A stretch of 5,185 nucleotides of DNA. It comes from an uncultured Collinsella sp. (lineage in GTDB: Bacteria; Actinomycetota; Coriobacteriia; Coriobacteriales; Coriobacteriaceae). The notes under the pieces were generated by a model. The model worked only from the letters and a program-made list of their open reading frames with translations, searched no databases and was not told the origin of the DNA. Of this stretch, positions 1 to 5,030 are shown in pieces. Made by a program: the position numbers and the translations under genes. The stretch is taken from positions 1-5,185 of the forward strand of contig URKH01000100.1 in NCBI GenBank assembly GCA_900548255.1. Direction: 5' to 3'. Every line of letters begins with the position of its first letter. Position 1 is the first letter of the stretch.

Positions 1-28
1 TTTGTCTTTTAGGCTTGAGCGGCCAGGC

Positions 29-1276
29 TTATGCAAAGCGGGCGACGAGCTCCTGGAGCACGTCGGTCATCTTGACGAGCGAACTGACCGGGACGAACTC
101 GTTGACGCCGTGGTAGCAATAGCCGCCGGTGGAAAGGTTGGGGCAGGGCAGACCGCGGAACGACAGCTGAGCGCCGTCGGTGCCGCCACGAATCGGCAGC
201 ACTTGGGGCTCAACGCCGCAGGCAAGGTAGGCTTCCTTGGCAACATCAATAAGCTCGGGATAGTCACGAACGATCTCGGCCATATTTCGATACTGCTGCT
301 TAATCTCGACCGTCACGCGCTCCTCACCCAGACGCTGGTTGAGCATCGAGGCGGCGGCATCAATAAGGTCGAGTTTCTGCTGGAACTTGGCGGCATCGTG
401 ATCACGGACGATATAGCGCGCCGTGGCGTGATCGACGGTCGCAGATACACCCTCAAGGTGATAAAAGCCCTCGTAGCCTTCCGTATACTCCGGGCGCTGC
501 ACGTAGGGGAGCAACGCGTTGAAGTCGCAGAACAGATTGCCTGCGTTGACCATACGGCCCTTGGCGTCGCCCGGGTGGATGGACTGGCCCTCAAAGCGGA
601 TGGTCGCCTCGGCGGCGTTAAAGCACTCCCACTCCAGCTCGCCGATGGGGCCGCCGTCGACCGTGTAGGCGTACTTGCAGCCAAAGGTATCGATATCCAA
701 CAGCTCGGCTCCGTGACCGATCTCCTCGTCAGGGCAGAAGCAAATGCCGAGTGCGGGATGGGGCAGAGAGGGGTCCTGAGCGATACGCGCGACAAGCGAC
801 ATGATCTCGGCGACGCCTGCCTTGTCGTCCGCGCCCAGCAGCGTGGTGCCATCGCTGCAGACCAGGTCCTCACCCGCGAGGTCGTTCAGGGCGGGAAGCT
901 TGGCGGTACTCATGGCAACGGGCTTACCGTCAACCGTGCCGCAGACCAGGTCGCCGCCTTCGTAGTGTACGATGTGCGGCTTCACGCCGGCGCCCGGTGC
1001 AACTTCGGTGGTGTCGAGATGGGCGATCAGGCCAAGGGCGGGCTTGTCCTCAGCGCCCGCACTTGCGGGGATATGCGCGCAGACATAGGCATGCTCGGTC
1101 ACGTGGGCATCTTCCGCACCAAGCTCGCGCAGCTCTTCAGCCAGCACGTTGGCAAGGTCAAACTGAACGACGCTCGAGGGTACCTGGTCGCAGTTTGCAT
1201 CCTCGGACTGCGTGTTGATCTGGACGTAGCGCAAAAAGCGCTCGAGGACATCGGGGTTCGTGGTGGTGTTTTCCAT
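29..1276 (-). CDS. pepT: Peptidase T (tripeptide aminopeptidase, M20B family)
   Basis: A cytoplasmic dinuclear-zinc aminopeptidase that removes the N-terminal residue from tripeptides. The protein is 415 residues, the usual length for PepT, and collinear with the enterobacterial enzyme from 'LERFLRYVQINTQS' (residues 11-24) to the C-terminus. Zinc-site motifs are all visible: 'AHLDT' with H86 and D88, 'LLGADDKAG' with bridging D150, 'PDEEIG' with E184 (general base) and E185, 'TVDGG' with D207, and H389 in 'YHGVNEF'. 'GGTDGAQLSF' near the C-terminus is also typical. The reading frame is open up to 1372, but the start at 1276 is chosen because it gives the family N-terminus and has GGAG eight bases upstream; the longer version adds 32 unconserved residues across the palindrome and promoter region. 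It is transcribed divergently from the metal-regulator operon. All catalytic residues are present, so an intact enzyme is expected. Assigning its substrate as tripeptides rests on the family. Confidence 0.96.
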   Translation of the reverse strand: MENTTTNPDVLERFLRYVQINTQSEDANCDQVPSSVVQFDLANVLAEELRELGAEDAHVTEHAYVCAHIPASAGAEDKPALGLIAHLDTTEVAPGAGVKPHIVHYEGGDLVCGTVDGKPVAMSTAKLPALNDLAGEDLVCSDGTTLLGADDKAGVAEIMSLVARIAQDPSLPHPALGICFCPDEEIGHGAELLDIDTFGCKYAYTVDGGPIGELEWECFNAAEATIRFEGQSIHPGDAKGRMVNAGNLFCDFNALLPYVQRPEYTEGYEGFYHLEGVSATVDHATARYIVRDHDAAKFQQKLDLIDAAASMLNQRLGEERVTVEIKQQYRNMAEIVRDYPELIDVAKEAYLACGVEPQVLPIRGGTDGAQLSFRGLPCPNLSTGGYCYHGVNEFVPVSSLVKMTDVLQELVARFA

Positions 1277-1314
1277 AAAGACCGCTCCAATCTTGGTCGT
1301 CGTGTGCAACAAGA

Positions 1315-1324
1315 ACTCTAGCAC
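1315..1324 (-). promoter_or_regulatory. Candidate extended -10 promoter for pepT
   Basis: Read on the minus strand this is GTGCTAGAGT. It contains a TGn extension followed by TAGAGT, which matches TATAAT at four of six positions. Transcription would begin near 1308, giving a leader of about 30 bases before the pepT start at 1276. No good -35 box is visible; the -35 position falls inside the inverted repeat 1324-1343. Weak -35 boxes are common with extended -10 promoters. This is inferred from sequence only. Confidence 0.35.
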
Positions 1325-1343
1325 GGTATGCCACGGCATACCG
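1324..1343. promoter_or_regulatory. Perfect inverted repeat, candidate operator between pepT and the DtxR-family gene
   Basis: Arms CGGTATGCC (1324-1332) and GGCATACCG (1335-1343) are perfectly complementary and separated by AC. The site lies between two outward-facing candidate -10 boxes (TAGAGT on minus, TAGAAT on plus) and covers the -35 region of both, so a bound protein could control both directions. The 18-20 base twofold symmetry suits a dimeric helix-turn-helix regulator, and the adjacent DtxR-family protein is the obvious candidate. The sequence does not match the textbook DtxR or MntR operators that I know, so the link is inference. It is unlikely to be a terminator because neither strand has a following T-run. 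Confidence 0.55.
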
Positions 1344-1365
1344 CGACGCTTGGATGGGGTAGAAT
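1337..1365 (+). promoter_or_regulatory. Candidate promoter of the regulator-methyltransferase operon
   Basis: TAGAAT at 1360-1365 matches the -10 consensus at five of six positions. It would start transcription near 1372, about 25 bases before the ATG at 1397. The -35 region at the correct spacing (1337-1342) is CATACC, a poor match, and lies in the right arm of the inverted repeat. This arrangement would allow the repeat to act as an autoregulatory operator. Confidence 0.4.
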
Positions 1366-1396
1366 CAGCCATTGAATGCAGAAGGGACGGAAGATC

Positions 1397-1819
1397 ATGG
1401 ATACGACAAATAGCTCGCGCGAACTACATCTGACGGTGGCGAACGAAGACTACTTGGAGTGCATGGTTCGCATTGAAAGCGAAGAGGGGGAAACCAACGG
1501 CGTGCGATCGGTCGACATCGCGCAGCGCCTTGGCGTCTCCAAGGCATCGGTCAATAAAGCGGTTTCGGCGCTCAAGGCATCCGAGCTTGTCGAGCAATCG
1601 CACTACGGCAAGGTAGTCCTGACCGATCGCGGCCGCGAGGTTGGCACGGCTATCTGGTACCGTCATCGCCTCGTCCGCACGTTTTTGGTTCAGGAGCTCG
1701 GTGTCGAATTTGAGCGAGCCGATTCCGAGGCCTGCATGATGGAGCATGCGCTATCCGAGGACACGATGAACCGCTGGCTCGCCTATCTCGAAAAGCAGGG
1801 AATCAGCGTCGAGGAATAG
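1397..1819 (+). CDS. DtxR/MntR-family metal-dependent transcriptional repressor (short form)
   Basis: A cytoplasmic DNA-binding protein of 140 residues that is expected to repress transcription as a metal-loaded dimer. Residues 17-80 form the winged helix-turn-helix: 'EDYLECMVRI', recognition region 'VDIAQRLGVSKASVNKAVSALKA' (residues 39-61), and wing 'GKVVLTDRGREVG'. Residues 85-132 form the dimerisation and metal-binding domain, with 'WYRHRL' and 'EACMMEHALS'. Aligned to MntR and DtxR, likely ligands are D18, E21, H90, C113, E116 and H117. D18 is the manganese-type residue, whereas C113 is the iron-type residue, so the metal is uncertain. There is no C-terminal SH3-like domain, as in MntR. 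The ATG at 1397 is preferred over one at 1376 because AAGGGA lies nine bases upstream and the family N-terminus follows. It is the first gene of an operon with the methyltransferase 10 bases downstream. Confidence 0.92.
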   Translation: MDTTNSSRELHLTVANEDYLECMVRIESEEGETNGVRSVDIAQRLGVSKASVNKAVSALKASELVEQSHYGKVVLTDRGREVGTAIWYRHRLVRTFLVQELGVEFERADSEACMMEHALSEDTMNRWLAYLEKQGISVEE

Positions 1820-1829
1820 CGGGATATAT

Positions 1830-2723
1830 ATGGATACGAGTTATTACAATCGCTTTGGTGCCGAGGAACTTACGCGCCGCTTGTCGAGCGAGACCTTGTT
1901 GGCGCAGGGCCCCATGGGCAGTGTTCTGTTGAGTGAGTACGACGCCGCCGATATTCCACCGGCGTTTTGGAATCTGGCAGAGCCGCAGACCGTTTCTCGT
2001 ATCCATCGCTTGTATGTCGCCGCCGGCGCGCAGGTACTCATTACCAATACCTTTCAGGCATCAAGCTATGCCCTCAAGCACGACCAGATTGCGCCGTCCG
2101 TGGCGGAGGTCAATCGCGGGGCCGTCGACGATGCCCGCCAGGCGCACCCTCAGCTGCTGCTGGGCTCGATGGGTCCGATCGGTATTGAGTGGTTTGCCGA
2201 GGACTCTGCCGAGTTTCGTGAGATCCGAGGCATTGCGCGCGAACAGGCGCACGCCTTACTCAATGCTGGTGTTGATGGTCTGCTGATCGAGACGGTGACG
2301 TCTATCCGTAATTTGCAGCCCATGCTTGCCGGCGCTCGAGATGCCGCTGACGGCATGCCTGTCCTGGTGAGTTTTGTCGTTGATGACAAAGGCGACCTGT
2401 TGGGCGATGGCCTCAACATCGAGGCAGCCGTTTTGTACGCCGAAAAACACGGCGCAAACTCGGTTGGTGTTAATTGCTGTTCGCTTGCGGCCGCGAACGC
2501 GGCGGTGCCCAGGATGGTTGCATCGGCGACTACTCCCGTCACGGTGCGTCCCAACGTGGGCGATCCGGTCCAGACTCAGGATGGCCCCGTATGGCACGAG
2601 AACCCTGAAGCTTTCGCGCGCGCATGCATCGAATGGAGACATGCCGGTGCCGCAATGGTGGGCAGTTGCTGTGGAACCACGGCAATCACTACGGCAGCGA
2701 TGGCCGAGGCGCTCGATATATAA
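1830..2723 (+). CDS. Homocysteine S-methyltransferase, stand-alone zinc-dependent domain
   Basis: Transfers a methyl group to homocysteine to make methionine in the cytoplasm. The 297-residue protein is a single Hcy-methyltransferase barrel. Visible motifs are 'GPMGS' (27-31, the DGAMGT loop of the family), 'AGAQVLITNTFQAS' (65-78), 'GSMGPIG' (112-118), 'LLIETVTS' (151-158), 'VGVNCCS' (212-218) and 'VGSCCGTT' (277-284). The zinc ligands are expected to be C216, C280 and C281. 'TNTF' and 'CCGTT' look more like the N-terminal module of MetH or of YitJ than like MmuM, so the methyl donor (S-methylmethionine, methyltetrahydrofolate through a partner, or another) cannot be assigned. No folate, cobalamin or reductase domain follows. 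The start has a GGGA five bases upstream, 10 bases after the regulator stop codon, so the two are probably co-transcribed. A terminator follows at once. Confidence 0.92.
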   Translation: MDTSYYNRFGAEELTRRLSSETLLAQGPMGSVLLSEYDAADIPPAFWNLAEPQTVSRIHRLYVAAGAQVLITNTFQASSYALKHDQIAPSVAEVNRGAVDDARQAHPQLLLGSMGPIGIEWFAEDSAEFREIRGIAREQAHALLNAGVDGLLIETVTSIRNLQPMLAGARDAADGMPVLVSFVVDDKGDLLGDGLNIEAAVLYAEKHGANSVGVNCCSLAAANAAVPRMVASATTPVTVRPNVGDPVQTQDGPVWHENPEAFARACIEWRHAGAAMVGSCCGTTAITTAAMAEALDI

Positions 2724-2728
2724 AGGGC

Positions 2729-2757
2729 AAAACCGCTCCATACGGGGCGGTTTTTTT
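2729..2757 (+). terminator. Intrinsic terminator of the regulator-methyltransferase operon
   Basis: An 11-pair stem joins AAAACCGCTCC (2729-2739) to GGGGCGGTTTT (2744-2754) around the loop ATAC, with one G-U pair. It ends in seven T residues (2751-2757). It begins five bases after the methyltransferase stop codon. Confidence 0.93.
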
Positions 2758-2763
2758 ATTTCA

Positions 2764-2796
2764 AGACTTTAGTCTGCTGGCCGCGCAGCGGCCAGC
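2764..2796 (+). repeat. Two adjacent perfect hairpins at the IS left end
   Basis: AGACT and AGTCT (2764-2768 and 2771-2775) flank TT. They are followed with no gap by GCTGGCCGC (2776-2784), loop GCA, and GCGGCCAGC (2788-2796), a nine-pair GC-rich stem followed by TTTAAA. In IS200-type elements the left end carries structures that terminate incoming transcription and shield tnpA. The GC stem plus short T-run could do this weakly. Confidence 0.75.
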
Positions 2797-2802
2797 TTTA
2801 AA

Positions 2803-2821
2803 CCACCCGCTACGCGGGTGG
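2803..2821 (+). repeat. Left-end subterminal hairpin, likely TnpA binding site
   Basis: CCACCCGC (2803-2810), loop TAC, and GCGGGTGG (2814-2821) form a perfect eight-pair stem-loop preceded by AAA. Y1 transposases of this superfamily recognise such hairpins on single-stranded DNA at each end. The related AAACCACCC...GGGTGG hairpin at the right end supports this role. Confidence 0.7.
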
Positions 2822-2841
2822 AGACAAACGGCTTTACAAAG

Positions 2842-2903
2842 CCACCCCTCCGACCGATATTGACGATTGTTCAGGCCGTCAAGAATTCGAGTCGAAGGGG
2901 TGG
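2842..2903 (+). promoter_or_regulatory. Long-range stem sequestering the tnpA ribosome binding site
   Basis: CCACCCCTCCGAC (2842-2854) pairs with GTCGAAGGGGTGG (2891-2903) at 12 of 13 positions. The 3' arm contains GAAGGGG (2894-2900), the Shine-Dalgarno sequence eight bases before the tnpA ATG. A smaller internal stem, TTGACG (2860-2865) with CGTCAA (2877-2882), fits inside the loop. In Salmonella IS200 a leader stem-loop of this kind represses transposase translation. The same role is inferred here. Confidence 0.75.
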
Positions 2904-2908
2904 TCGCC

Positions 2909-3367
2909 ATGGCCCAGAAGGCCTACAGCCTTTCCCACACGAAGTGGATGTGCAAGTACCACATCGTGTTCACGCCGAAGTATAGGCGCAAAGTGATCTA
3001 CAACCAAATCAGGGGCGACATAGGGGAGATCCTCAGGAAGCTGTGCGAGTACAAGGGGATCGAGATAATCGAGGGGCACCTGATGCCCGACCACGTGCAC
3101 GTGCTGCTGGCGATCCCGCCGAAGTACAGCGTCGCGAGCGTCATGGGCTACCTGAAGGGGAAGAGCTCGCTGATGATATTCGACAGGCACGCCAACCTCA
3201 AGTACAAGTTCGGCAACAGGAAGTTCTGGGCGGAGGGCTACTACGTGTCCACCGTCGGCCTGAACGAGGCGACGATCGCCAAGTACATCAGGGAGCAGGA
3301 GTCCCACGACATCGCGCTGAACAAGCTGAGCGTGAAGGAGTACGAGGACCCCTTCAAGAGGGGGTGA
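2909..3367 (+). CDS. tnpA: IS200-type Y1 (HUH) transposase TnpA
   Basis: A 152-residue single-strand DNA transposase that nicks and rejoins element ends through a 5'-phosphotyrosine link, acting as a dimer. The protein has the full IS200 pattern: 'CKYHIVFTPKYRRKVIY' (15-31), 'GHLMPDHVHVLL' (56-67) with the HUH pair H62 and H64, 'GYLKGKSS' (80-87), 'FWAEGYYVSTVGLNEATI' (106-123) and 'KYIREQE' (125-131) with catalytic Y126 and metal-assisting Q130. Length is normal and no residue is missing, so it is probably active. The ATG at 2909 is chosen over a TTG at 2867 because GAAGGGG lies eight bases upstream and the family N-terminus begins here. Seven of eight arginine codons are AGG and most tyrosines are TAC, unlike the neighbouring genes. 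Translation is probably held low by the leader stem. Confidence 0.97.
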   Translation: MAQKAYSLSHTKWMCKYHIVFTPKYRRKVIYNQIRGDIGEILRKLCEYKGIEIIEGHLMPDHVHVLLAIPPKYSVASVMGYLKGKSSLMIFDRHANLKYKFGNRKFWAEGYYVSTVGLNEATIAKYIREQESHDIALNKLSVKEYEDPFKRG

Positions 3368-3371
3368 TGCT

Positions 3372-3386
3372 GCCGGTTCGACCGGC
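3372..3386 (+). repeat. Hairpin just after tnpA
   Basis: GCCGGT (3372-3377), loop TCG, and ACCGGC (3381-3386) form a perfect six-pair stem starting four bases after the tnpA stop. There is no T-run, so it is not a good terminator. It is part of the structured right end. Confidence 0.6.
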
Positions 3387-3423
3387 GCGCCACGGGTCAA
3401 GATGCACTAGGCCTGGACGAAGT

Positions 3424-3453
3424 CCGGGCCCGCGCCTTTAGACGCGAGCCCGG
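3424..3453 (+). repeat. GC-rich right-end hairpin of the IS
   Basis: CCGGGC-C-CGCG (3424-3434) pairs with CGCG-A-GCCCGG (3443-3453), ten pairs with one C/A mismatch, around the loop CCTTTAGA. It is followed by GGG-TTATA-CCC (3461-3471). It may take part in end recognition or fold in the transcript. Confidence 0.65.
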
Positions 3454-3479
3454 GGCCCGTGGGTTATACCCTAAGAGCA

Positions 3480-3502
3480 AACCACCCTTTTTAGGGGTGG
3501 TT
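3480..3502 (+). repeat. Right-end hairpin matching the left-end hairpin
   Basis: AACCACCC (3480-3487) and GGGTGGTT (3495-3502) form an eight-pair stem with the loop TTTTTAG. The AAACCACCC start and GGGTGG core are shared with the left-end hairpin 2803-2821, which suggests the two are the paired transposase sites. Alternatively it is a host hairpin; there is no T-run on the plus strand to make it a clear terminator. Confidence 0.6.
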
Positions 3503-3519
3503 CTGATTGCTTGCATGTC

Positions 3520-3570
3520 CTCGGCAGCATTTGCCCAAATGGTGAATGCTGGTGCCGGCAGGTTGCCGAG
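3520..3570 (+). promoter_or_regulatory. Inverted-repeat region upstream of the hexose-phosphate mutase gene
   Basis: CTCGGCA (3520-3526) and TGCCGAG (3564-3570) are perfect complements enclosing two alternative smaller pairs: CATTTG (3528-3533) with CAAATG (3536-3541), and AGCATT (3526-3531) with AATGCT (3545-3550). It could be a folded leader or an operator around a promoter that I cannot locate with confidence. Nothing here codes for protein. Confidence 0.35.
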
Positions 3571-3629
3571 CGTGTATCGCGGGTATACCTCATGCGTACC
3601 ATGATCCAAACACTGTGAGGTGTCTGCGC

Positions 3630-5030
3630 GTGTGCGCGATAATTCATTTTGGAACTGACGGTTGGCGCGCTCGCGTCGATGAGGACTTCACTGCCGATAA
3701 CGTTGCCCGTATCGCCGATGCCGTCGGCGAGTTGTGGCAAAAGACCAATCCGGGCAAAACGGTATATATAGGGTTCGACACTCGGCCCCTGGCGCGCGAG
3801 TTCGCTGAGCTTGCGGCGGGTGTGCTAGCAGCGCACGGGCTAGACGCCGTGCTCGCTTCGCGACCTGTTCCGACCCCTGCCCTTACGTGGGCGGCGGCTT
3901 ATGACGGTGAGGCGTGCGGCGCGCTCATGGTGACGGGGTCCCATCATCCGCAGGGTTATCTGTGTCTCAAGATTCGCATGGGTGACGGCTCGACCGCCAA
4001 CCAGGATGTCATCGAAGAGCTCGAAGAGACCATGGCTCCCGAGCCAATGGGGATCGAGGGGCAATATCGCACCGCGGATATCATTCCTGACTATATGCAA
4101 GCGGTGGCATCGTTTGTCGATGCCGAAGCCATCCGCGCCGCGCACCTGCGCGTGGTTGTTGACCCCATGGGCGGCGCAGCCCAGGGCTATCTAGCCGACT
4201 TGCTGCGCGAGCTTGGCGTTGAGGTGCACGAGATTCACGCCGGGCAGGCGCCTGACCAAGAAGATATCTGCCCCGACCCCGTTGAGCCGTGGGTGGACGC
4301 TTGCGAGCATACGGTTATCGAGGACGGAGCTTGCGCTGGCCTGGTGACCGACGGCGACGCCGACCGTATCGGCGCGGTTGACGAGCGCGGCAGATATATA
4401 CATCCGCATCAGATCATGGCGCTCGTTTTGGGCGACTTGGTTCAATTTCGTAATTTGGAGGGACGCGTCGTCGTCAATCTTTCGTGCTCGACGCTCGTGC
4501 GTCGCATTGCCGAGGCGCTTGGCTGCCGCGTGACCGTCAAACCAGTCGGTTTCAAATATATAGCGGCAGAGATGAAGAAGGGTGGCGTCCTCATAGGCGG
4601 CGAGGAAGCCGGTGGTATCGGCATCGCCGCGCATATGCCCGAGCGCGATGGAATCCTCGCCTGTCTGATTCTGTGTGAGCTTATGGCAAAGACGGACGCG
4701 CCTTTGGGCGTTCTGGTCGACCAACTCGAGGACAGTTTTGGTAAGACGAGTTACGGTCGACGCGATTTGCGCCTTGAGGCCGAAGATGCCGAAACGTTAC
4801 GAACCCTGCTGCCGGGCGTAAACCCCAAGTCGATTTGTGGCAAGGTGCCGCAAAACGTTAGTCATATGGATGGCTTGCGTTTAGCATTCGAGGATGACAC
4901 GTGGCTGCTGGTCCGTCCTAGCGGGACCGAACCAGTGGTGCGCGTCTACGCCGAGGGGTTCTCGGTGGAAGAACGTGATGAGTTGCTCGATGCTGGCTGT
5001 GCTTTAGCTAGGGGAACGTATCCGCTTTAA
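3630..5030 (+). CDS. Phosphoglucomutase/phosphomannomutase family protein (alpha-D-phosphohexomutase)
   Basis: Moves phosphate between C1 and C6 of a hexose phosphate in the cytoplasm, supplying sugar-1-phosphates for nucleotide sugars. The 466-residue protein has all four family domains: 'HFGTDGWRA' (6-14), active-site loop 'VTGSHHP' (101-107) with phosphoserine S104, metal loop 'TDGDADRIG' (240-248) with D241, D243 and D245, sugar-specificity loop 'GGEEAGG' (323-329), and phosphate-binding loop 'RPSGTEPVVRVY' (429-440). 'GGEEAGG' does not decide between glucose and mannose. It has TGSHHP where many members have TASHNP, a tolerated variant. The frame is open from an ATG at 3546, but the GTG at 3630 is chosen because GAGGTG lies eight bases upstream and the conserved N-terminus starts at once. 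Three Tyr-Ile pairs (46-47, 256-257, 310-311) are all TAT-ATA. It is transcribed alone within the window. Confidence 0.94.
   Translation: MCAIIHFGTDGWRARVDEDFTADNVARIADAVGELWQKTNPGKTVYIGFDTRPLAREFAELAAGVLAAHGLDAVLASRPVPTPALTWAAAYDGEACGALMVTGSHHPQGYLCLKIRMGDGSTANQDVIEELEETMAPEPMGIEGQYRTADIIPDYMQAVASFVDAEAIRAAHLRVVVDPMGGAAQGYLADLLRELGVEVHEIHAGQAPDQEDICPDPVEPWVDACEHTVIEDGACAGLVTDGDADRIGAVDERGRYIHPHQIMALVLGDLVQFRNLEGRVVVNLSCSTLVRRIAEALGCRVTVKPVGFKYIAAEMKKGGVLIGGEEAGGIGIAAHMPERDGILACLILCELMAKTDAPLGVLVDQLEDSFGKTSYGRRDLRLEAEDAETLRTLLPGVNPKSICGKVPQNVSHMDGLRLAFEDDTWLLVRPSGTEPVVRVYAEGFSVEERDELLDAGCALARGTYPL

Larger units (their letters stand above)
2764..3502 (+). mobile_element. IS200-type insertion sequence (IS200/IS605 superfamily), single tnpA gene
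   Basis: A single-strand-transposing element with one Y1 transposase and no tnpB. Subterminal hairpins replace terminal inverted repeats, and no target duplication is expected. The left end contains consecutive hairpins from 2764 to 2821, and the right end has several from 3372 to 3502. The left hairpin at 2803-2821 and the right hairpin at 3480-3502 both begin AAACCACCC and contain GGGTGG, as expected for paired transposase-binding ends. The exact cleavage positions cannot be read from one copy, so both ends are approximate to about 15 bases. If the hairpin 3480-3502 is host DNA, the right end would lie near 3472. The element sits directly behind the terminator of the preceding operon and interrupts no gene. 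Confidence 0.88.

Noticed and set aside
2..1321. A 439-codon open frame on the plus strand opposite pepT
   Set aside because: pepT is strongly conserved with all zinc ligands. The antisense frame has no recognisable motif, and such frames are common opposite GC-rich genes.
1277..1372. A longer pepT beginning at 1372
   Set aside because: The 32 extra residues are not part of the family, they cover the palindrome and candidate promoters, and the internal ATG at 1276 has a good ribosome site.
1376..1396. Start of the DtxR-family gene at ATG 1376
   Set aside because: There is no clear ribosome site before it, and the candidate transcription start near 1372 leaves almost no leader. The ATG at 1397 has AAGGGA at proper spacing.
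2867..2908. TTG start for tnpA at 2867
   Set aside because: It lies inside the loop of the leader stem with no ribosome site, and the added 14 residues are not part of IS200 transposases.
2879..3400. A 173-codon open frame on the minus strand opposite tnpA
   Set aside because: It lacks any recognisable domain and its composition (runs of Val, Leu, His, Asp) reflects the complement of the GC-rich tnpA codons.
3368..3470. Possible TnpB C-terminal remnant downstream of tnpA
   Set aside because: The frame that I read through this stretch shows no zinc-ribbon cysteines or other TnpB motif; the element is best read as a single-gene IS200 type.
3582..3589. GGTATACC palindrome upstream of the mutase, resembling the GGTATGCC half-site at 1325
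   Set aside because: It is only eight bases, common by chance, and lacks the paired-arm layout of the 1324-1343 site. Not strong enough to claim a shared operator.
3546..3629. Start of the mutase at ATG 3546
   Set aside because: This adds 28 residues with no family match and runs through the inverted-repeat leader. GTG 3630 has GAGGTG eight bases upstream and leads straight into the conserved N-terminus.
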